DNA from: Acidobacteriota bacterium | GTDB lineage: Bacteria > Acidobacteriota > Terriglobia > UBA7540 | Assembly (NCBI GenBank): GCA_003165615.1 | Contig: PLWR01000531.1 | Span: 1 to 7,808 of the forward strand | DNA length: 7,808 nt | Direction of reading: 5' to 3' | In this document: positions 1 through 4,700 of the stretch, one piece after another | Position numbering within the stretch: position 1 is the first letter of the stretch | Layout of the letters: the number at the start of each line of letters is the position of its first letter | Notes under the pieces: generated by a model | What the model saw: the letters and a program-made list of their open reading frames with translations, nothing else | What the model was told of the DNA's origin: nothing | Databases searched by the model: none | Position numbers and translations under genes: made by a program

Positions 1-173
1 ACCCTTGTGTTGACTACCTGGAAGCACAAAAGGAGCAGGATTGAAGGCTGGGTCTACGAACTCATGGAAAAACCATGTGGACAGATCGTAACGGAACCAA
101 TCCAATCCACTTGGCCTACTCGTAGAAGTCCAACCCATGACTGCCCCGAAGTCTCCATCGGGTTAACGCCCGC
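1..173. other. Gene-free left edge downstream of the integrase
   Basis: I see no convincing gene here. It is the 3' flank of the integrase, which reads leftward and stops at 174. Two small hairpins are visible: CATGG-AAAAA-CCATG (about 63-77) and CGGG-TTAACG-CCCG (about 159-172). Neither is followed by a T-run on the minus strand, so neither is a good intrinsic terminator. The stretch also holds one arm (105-115) of an 11-bp inverted repeat whose partner lies upstream of the integrase. The short plus-strand reading frame from position 7 has no recognisable protein features. Confidence 0.5.
105..115. repeat. Left arm of 11-bp inverted repeat flanking the integrase
   Basis: ATCCACTTGGC here is the exact reverse complement of 1261-1271. 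The two arms bracket the integrase in opposite orientation. Both sit in a context with CCAA a few bases before the matching TTGG, so each site is itself weakly palindromic. An 11-bp match between two flanks of this size could be chance; a recombination-site function is only a hypothesis. Confidence 0.3.
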
Positions 174-1124
174 TCACACCCCTTCCAACCCAAGTTGGTC
201 GTTAACAGCATCTCGGAGTTTCTGCTTGCAGCCCAAGTATCGTTCGGTCGTCTCAACAGAGGCGTGACCCAGGAGAAACTGAATCTGTTCCAACTCTCCT
301 CCCGCGAGATGGCACAGACGAGCGCAGGTCCGCCTCAAGTCGTGTGGAGCGAGGCCTTGGATTCCGGCGCGTTGAGCAGCGCGTCTGACGACGTGCCAGA
401 TTGCTTTGGGCGATATTTCATCGCCCCATACAACTCCATTCTTGTTCACGCGACGGAAAATGTTTCCGCCTGTGATGACCGCGTTTGCGGTCCAATCATC
501 GAGGGCCGTCTTTACCCATCCGGGCACGGGCACAGTCCGAATGTGCTTGCCCTTTCCAATCAGGTCCGCGAACACCCAGTGGTCATCCCGAATCTGCAGG
601 TCTTGCACGCTCAAAGCAACGAGCTCTGCACGACGGAGTCCGCACCCGAGTAGCACGGAAAGAATCGCCCGGTCCCGTTTGCCACGCAGGGTGTCTGAGC
701 ACGAACTCTGCAGCAGCGTTTTGCCCTGCTCTGCAGTGAGCCAATTTCCAATCCGCACCCCCAACCGCTTGGCTCCCTTTACTCGCCGGATGCCTGCTGC
801 GAGTTCCGGGCTAAGGAGTCCAGTATCTGCCGCCTCATAGGCGAGACGGCGCACCGCAGCGAGGCGAACATTGATGGTTGAGGAAGCAAGATTCCTCTGT
901 TCCAGATAGATTCGATATCGAAGAACCACGGGGCGATTGAAGGCAAGGCGGGGTTCTGAGCAATACCATGCAATAAACTCGTCAATGGCGTGAGCGTAGG
1001 ATTCTTGAGAAGTCTTGGCTGGAAGTGAGTTGAGAACAGCCGTTTTCGACTGTTCCAGATCAGGAATCCGAAGAACGGTTCTCATGCAACGTGTCTTTCC
1101 CTTTTTTGTTTTTCGTCCTGGCAT
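174..1124 (-). CDS. Tyrosine recombinase/integrase (XerC/XerD-like)
   Basis: A complete site-specific recombinase of the tyrosine family, 316 residues from the chosen start, which is a normal length. The N-terminal part (about residues 35-115) is a SAM-like core-binding domain, and the rest is the catalytic domain. All six catalytic positions are visible: Arg164 in GCGLRRAEL, Lys191 in GKGKHIRTVPV, His261 and Arg264 in HDLRR, His287 in LLGHAS and the nucleophile Tyr296 in TTERYLG. The frame is open up to an ATG at 1160, but the ATG at 1122-1124 is preferred because a perfect AAGGAGG lies 8 nt upstream; a further internal ATG at 1083-1085 would remove a very basic tail (PGRKTKKGKTR). It lacks the extra domain of integron integrases. 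No cargo genes, second recombinase or tRNA are adjacent, so the DNA substrate is unknown. It could be a stand-alone mobile integrase or the end of an element extending left of the window. Confidence 0.93.
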   Translation of the reverse strand: MPGRKTKKGKTRCMRTVLRIPDLEQSKTAVLNSLPAKTSQESYAHAIDEFIAWYCSEPRLAFNRPVVLRYRIYLEQRNLASSTINVRLAAVRRLAYEAADTGLLSPELAAGIRRVKGAKRLGVRIGNWLTAEQGKTLLQSSCSDTLRGKRDRAILSVLLGCGLRRAELVALSVQDLQIRDDHWVFADLIGKGKHIRTVPVPGWVKTALDDWTANAVITGGNIFRRVNKNGVVWGDEISPKAIWHVVRRAAQRAGIQGLAPHDLRRTCARLCHLAGGELEQIQFLLGHASVETTERYLGCKQKLRDAVNDQLGLEGV

Positions 1125-1132
1125 ACCAGCGG

Positions 1133-1139
1133 CCTCCTT
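1133..1139 (-). promoter_or_regulatory. Shine-Dalgarno deciding the integrase start
   Basis: AAGGAGG on the minus strand, 8 nt before the ATG at 1122-1124. It would lie inside the coding region if the upstream ATG at 1160 were used, which argues for the shorter, 316-residue product. Confidence 0.75.
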
Positions 1140-1260
1140 CGCCGCAGGCTCAGTATGCATGGCAATGCGGCTGACGGCAGTGTCCCGTCTGATGGCTCTT
1201 TTCCCCAGTGCTCAAACCACCTTTCGGGACCGTGAAGATTGCATTACCGGTTTGCCGACA

Positions 1261-1271
1261 GCCAAGTGGAT
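1261..1271. repeat. Right arm of 11-bp inverted repeat flanking the integrase
   Basis: GCCAAGTGGAT is the reverse complement of 105-115. It is part of a small dyad, CCAAG-7 nt-CTTGG (1262-1278), the general form of a tyrosine recombinase core site (short arms around a 6-8 bp centre). It lies about 140 bp upstream of the integrase start codon. Its function is speculative. Confidence 0.3.
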
Positions 1272-1403
1272 CGCTTGGAATTCGCTGCACGGCGTAGCTG
1301 GAAGTGTGGGCGCTTTGGCGAAGACCTGAACCAAGATTGTGGGAAGAGGATATAAAAACAGTTATGCAGGGCACACCGCTGTGGTATCCGCAAATGGCGT
1401 TTT

Positions 1404-1440
1404 CGTTCCCAATTCATCGTTCCAAGTTCGGAGTTCGGAG
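1404..1440. repeat. Short degenerate GTTCGGA-type repeat
   Basis: Contains two adjacent units (AGTTCGGAGTTCGGAG, 1425-1440) preceded by related GTTCC words at 1404 and 1419. It resembles in style the short reiterated words found inside the large gene (for example GGAAACTGG and CCGGAATCCGGAATTC). Only this one copy is in the window, so membership of a dispersed family is inferred. Confidence 0.3.
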
Positions 1441-1619
1441 GCGTTCTGAATCATGATCTCAAGCACGGGGCACGTTCTTTCAGGTAGGTTACTACGCGAA
1501 ACGGACGCACCGACACGTTGGCTGACCTTCCAATCCAGGTCCCGCGACACTCATGAAGAATCCCCTGGTGCTTCCCGAAGTGGGGAGCAATCGCCAAGCC
1601 GCCCCCCTGTGCTCCCGAG

Positions 1620-1763
1620 CTATTTACCTGTTCCCGCCAACGCGACCGTCTGCGGGCTCTGGTTGGAACTGTTGTCGACGTTCATGGTCGCTGTCCGAAT
1701 GCTTGCGGCGCCCGGGGTGAAGGTGACGGAGATCGTGCAGTAGGACGTTGCTGCCAGCCCGGT
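1620..1763 (-). pseudogene. C-terminal remnant of a choice-of-anchor-D domain protein
   Basis: Read on the minus strand this stretch translates as the last half of an anchor-D beta-sandwich: TGLAATSYCTISVTFTP, then about 20 residues, then SPQTVALAGTGK and a TAG stop at 1620-1622. The same signature (CTI-x-TF-P ... Q-V-L-GTG) occurs three times in the neighbouring 1660-residue protein, for example CTISLTFKP and SPQSVALTGTG. The frame differs from that of the large gene, whose TGA is at 1769-1771. There is no start codon or ribosome binding site, and homology appears to begin only about 6 bp past that stop. It therefore looks like the 3' stump of a separate gene whose upstream part was removed or replaced when the 3' end of the large gene came to lie here. 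Read-through expression is unlikely because of the frame change. Confidence 0.72.
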
Positions 1764-1768
1764 TTCGA

Positions 1769-4700
1769 TCAACTTACAATGAGCGTAAGCGACACGCTAT
1801 GGCTCAAGGCAGAAGCTCCCGAGCCCGTTGTGCCCGTCACCGTAAGCGTGTAGGTTCCGGCGGGTGTTCCGGGGTTTATCGTCGGAGCACGACATCCTGC
1901 CAGCGCCAGCGTGAGCAACAATCCCGCAGCGAGTAGGACCATTGCGGATTGCCATCGGCTCACTCCGGGTTGTTTCCGTCGTCCGATTGCCCATGACATC
2001 GCCGCAAGCGCCAAGGCGAGCAGCAACAGACCCCTCAAGCCCGGAGACAGGGGCAAGACCGGAGGAAGAGGCCGGGAGCGCGGCGCGCTGGCGGAAGGGG
2101 CAGTGGTAAGAACGGTGACGGTGACAGTGGTCGCAGAACTCCCCGCCATTAGCGGGTTCGGCGAAACCGTGCAATTGGTCTCGGCGGGAGCTCCTGTGCA
2201 GGAAAAGTTAATCGTCCCAGCTAATCCCCCCAGACTGCGCACGCTAAAACTGTAGATGGCCGGCTGCCCGGGCGCGACGGTGGCCGAGAGGGAAGAACCG
2301 GAGAGTAGGGTGAAGGTGAAATCCAGACCCGTCCCGGTGAGGGCGACACTTTGCGGACTGCCGGGAACATTGTCAAAAATGCTGAGGCTGCCGGTCCTCG
2401 TCCCACCCGCTATCGGCTTGAAGGTCAGCGAGATGGTGCAGTTGGCGCCCGCGCTCACGCTGGTCCCGCAGGTGTTGGTCTGGGAGAAATCCCCGCTCGC
2501 CGTGATGCTGGAGATGGCGAGCGAGGCGTTACCCGTGTTGGTCAGCGTGACGGTTTGCGCGGTGCTGCTGGTTCCTAACACTTGGGCTGGGAAGGTGAGT
2601 GAAGAGGGCGCCAAGCTTACCACGGGCCCTACCACGAAGATCGTCTCAGTATCGGTCACCTTTATGGTTTCATTCACGGAAACGGATACGGTCGTTGAAG
2701 GTGGTGCAGGCGGCGCCGTGCTCGTTCCTGCGCCACTGAGGGGAATGGTCTGGGTGAAGTTCGACCCTGCTGCCGTGCTGGTGAGATTGCTCAAGGCCGC
2801 GTTGTCGGTAAACGTGATTGTTCCCGTGGGCGTCCCCGAGGATGGCGCGACGTAAGAGATGGAAAAGATGCAGGCCCCCGCGGACGGGAGCGTGGTGGGC
2901 AAGGACGTTGCCCCATTGGTGCAGGCAACCGACGCAATACTGAAGGGTGATGCGGGAGAAGTCACAGGATTAAGGGAAAGATTCGCCTCTCCAATATTGG
3001 AAACGGTCAACGGCAGCGTTCCCGACTGCCCCCCGAAGCCGAGACTCCCAACCGAGTAGTACGCCACCGGCTCAGCAATCGTTAGTAGAGCAGGCATCGC
3101 CACGACGAGGGGGGTGTCCGTCACCGTGATGGTTTCATTCACGGGAGCGGACACGGTGGTTGGCGGCGGTGACGGCGGTAGCGTGCTCGTTTCCGCACCA
3201 CTGAGCGGAATGGACTGGGTGAAGTTCGACCCCGCTGCTGTGCTGGTGAGATTGCTCAAGGCCGCGTTATCAGTAAACGTGATGGTGCCGGTGGGCGTCC
3301 CCGAGGTCGGCGCCACGTAAGAGATCGACAATACGCACGCCCCCGCTGACGAGAGAGTTGTGGGCAAGGATGTTGCCCCATTGGTGCAGGCGATCTGCGA
3401 AATACTGAAGGGCGATCCGGGAGGAGTCACGGCAACAAGGGAAAGATTCGCCTGCCCAAGGTTGGAAACGGTTAACGGCAGAGTCGCCGTCTGCCCCGCG
3501 AAACCGAGACTCCCCACCGAGTAGTCCGCCACCGGCGCAGCAATATTCAGTAGGGCAGGCATCGCCACGACGAGGGGGGTGTCCGTCACGGTGATCGTCT
3601 CACTATCCGTAACATTCGTTGGGGGCGGCCCACCACCCCCTGAACTGGTTGCCGTGCCCGAGAGTGAGACCGTCTGCGTGCTGCCTGCCACCCCATTGTT
3701 GTTGTCGGTGATGGTCAGGGCGCCGGTGAGCATGCCCGCGGGCGCCGTGAGTGAGGGTGAGAAAGTTACGTTGATCGTGCAGGAACCGCCTGCCAGGACA
3801 CTTCCTCCGCAGTTGTCAGACTCGCCAAAGTTGGCGCTGATGCCGATGCTGGCGATGGTGAGCGCGGCGGTACCCGTCGTGTTGCTGAGCGTGACCGGTT
3901 GCGACGCGCTGGTCGTCCCCAGGTTCTGATTGCCGAACGTCAGGCTGGGCGGGGAGACGCCGGCCACTGGAGCAGCGCCCGTCCCGGTCAAGCTCACCGA
4001 CTGCTGGCTGTTGGCGGCGTTGTCGGTGAAATTCAGCGAGGCGCTACGGCTCCCCGTTGCGGTCGGTGTGAACGTCACGTTGATGGTGCAGGTGCTGGTG
4101 GAGCCGGGAGTGGGAGTGAGCGGCGCTCCCGTGCAGGTGTCGGCGCTCGTGGCAAAGTCGCCGGAATTCGTGCCGCCTATCAAGGCCGAGGAGATGGTGA
4201 GGTTGGCCGTGCCCGTATTGGTGACGGTCACAGTCTGGGGCGCGCTCGGGCTGCCAACGTTCTGCGAGCCGAACGTGAGATTGGTTGGGGAGAAACTTAC
4301 ACAGGGCACCATGCCCGATGAGATCTTCGCCACAAACGCGTCACTGGAGCCGTGGTTAGTCGCCTGCAGCGGGTTTACGGTTGGGAAGTTGGTCGATTGA
4401 GTGTAGCCTGTCACGTAGGCGTTGCCGCAGGAGTCCACCGCGATGCCTTGACTGGTGTCACCCCCACTGCCGCCCAGGTAGGTGGAGTAGACCAGGGCCG
4501 AGCCGGCGGGATTCAACTCCGCCACAAACCCGTCATCGGAGCCGTAGTTAGTCGCCTGCAGCGGGTTGACGGTGGGGAAGTCCGTCGAGTTAGTGACTCC
4601 TGTCACGTAGGCGTTGCCGGAGGAATCGATGGCGATGCCGTTGGCAATGTCATAATTACTGCCGCCCAGGTAAGTGGAGTAGACCAGCGTCAGGTGCGGG

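Larger units (their letters stand above)
1140..1619. other. About 480 bp with no convincing gene, between pseudogene and integrase
   Basis: No reading frame here has recognisable protein features or a good ribosome binding site. The stretch is the probable 5' region of the integrase, but I find no clear pair of -35 and -10 boxes on the minus strand. It contains the right arm of an integrase-flanking inverted repeat (1261-1271), a short degenerate repeat (about 1404-1440), and imperfect GC-rich dyads around 1562-1585 without a T-run. It may be decayed remains of an older gene, since an anchor-D gene fragment sits at its right border. Confidence 0.45.

Noticed and set aside
195..840. Overlapping plus-strand frames opposite the integrase
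   Set aside because: The minus-strand frame has all catalytic residues of a tyrosine recombinase. The plus-strand products are compositionally random and mutually overlapping.
174..1124. Integron integrase with attC array
   Set aside because: The recombinase lacks the additional integron-type insertion before the HxxR motif, and no attC-like sites or gene cassettes are adjacent.
1150..1374. Possible small minus-strand gene of 74 codons, and a possible c-di-GMP riboswitch suggested by GGCAAACC and CGAAAG words upstream of the integrase
   Set aside because: The peptide has no recognisable feature and no ribosome binding site. The riboswitch-like words are not followed by the rest of the GEMM consensus and the helices do not form.
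1562..1585. Intrinsic terminator for the giant gene (CCCC...GGGG dyad)
   Set aside because: The dyad is imperfect with a long loop, and no T-run follows on the minus strand.
2256..2855. Long plus-strand open frame opposite the giant gene (199 residues)
   Set aside because: It is antisense to repetitive beta-sandwich coding sequence. Its Val/Pro/Leu-rich product mirrors the minus-strand codons, similar frames recur opposite the second tandem copy, and no ribosome binding site or domain is visible.
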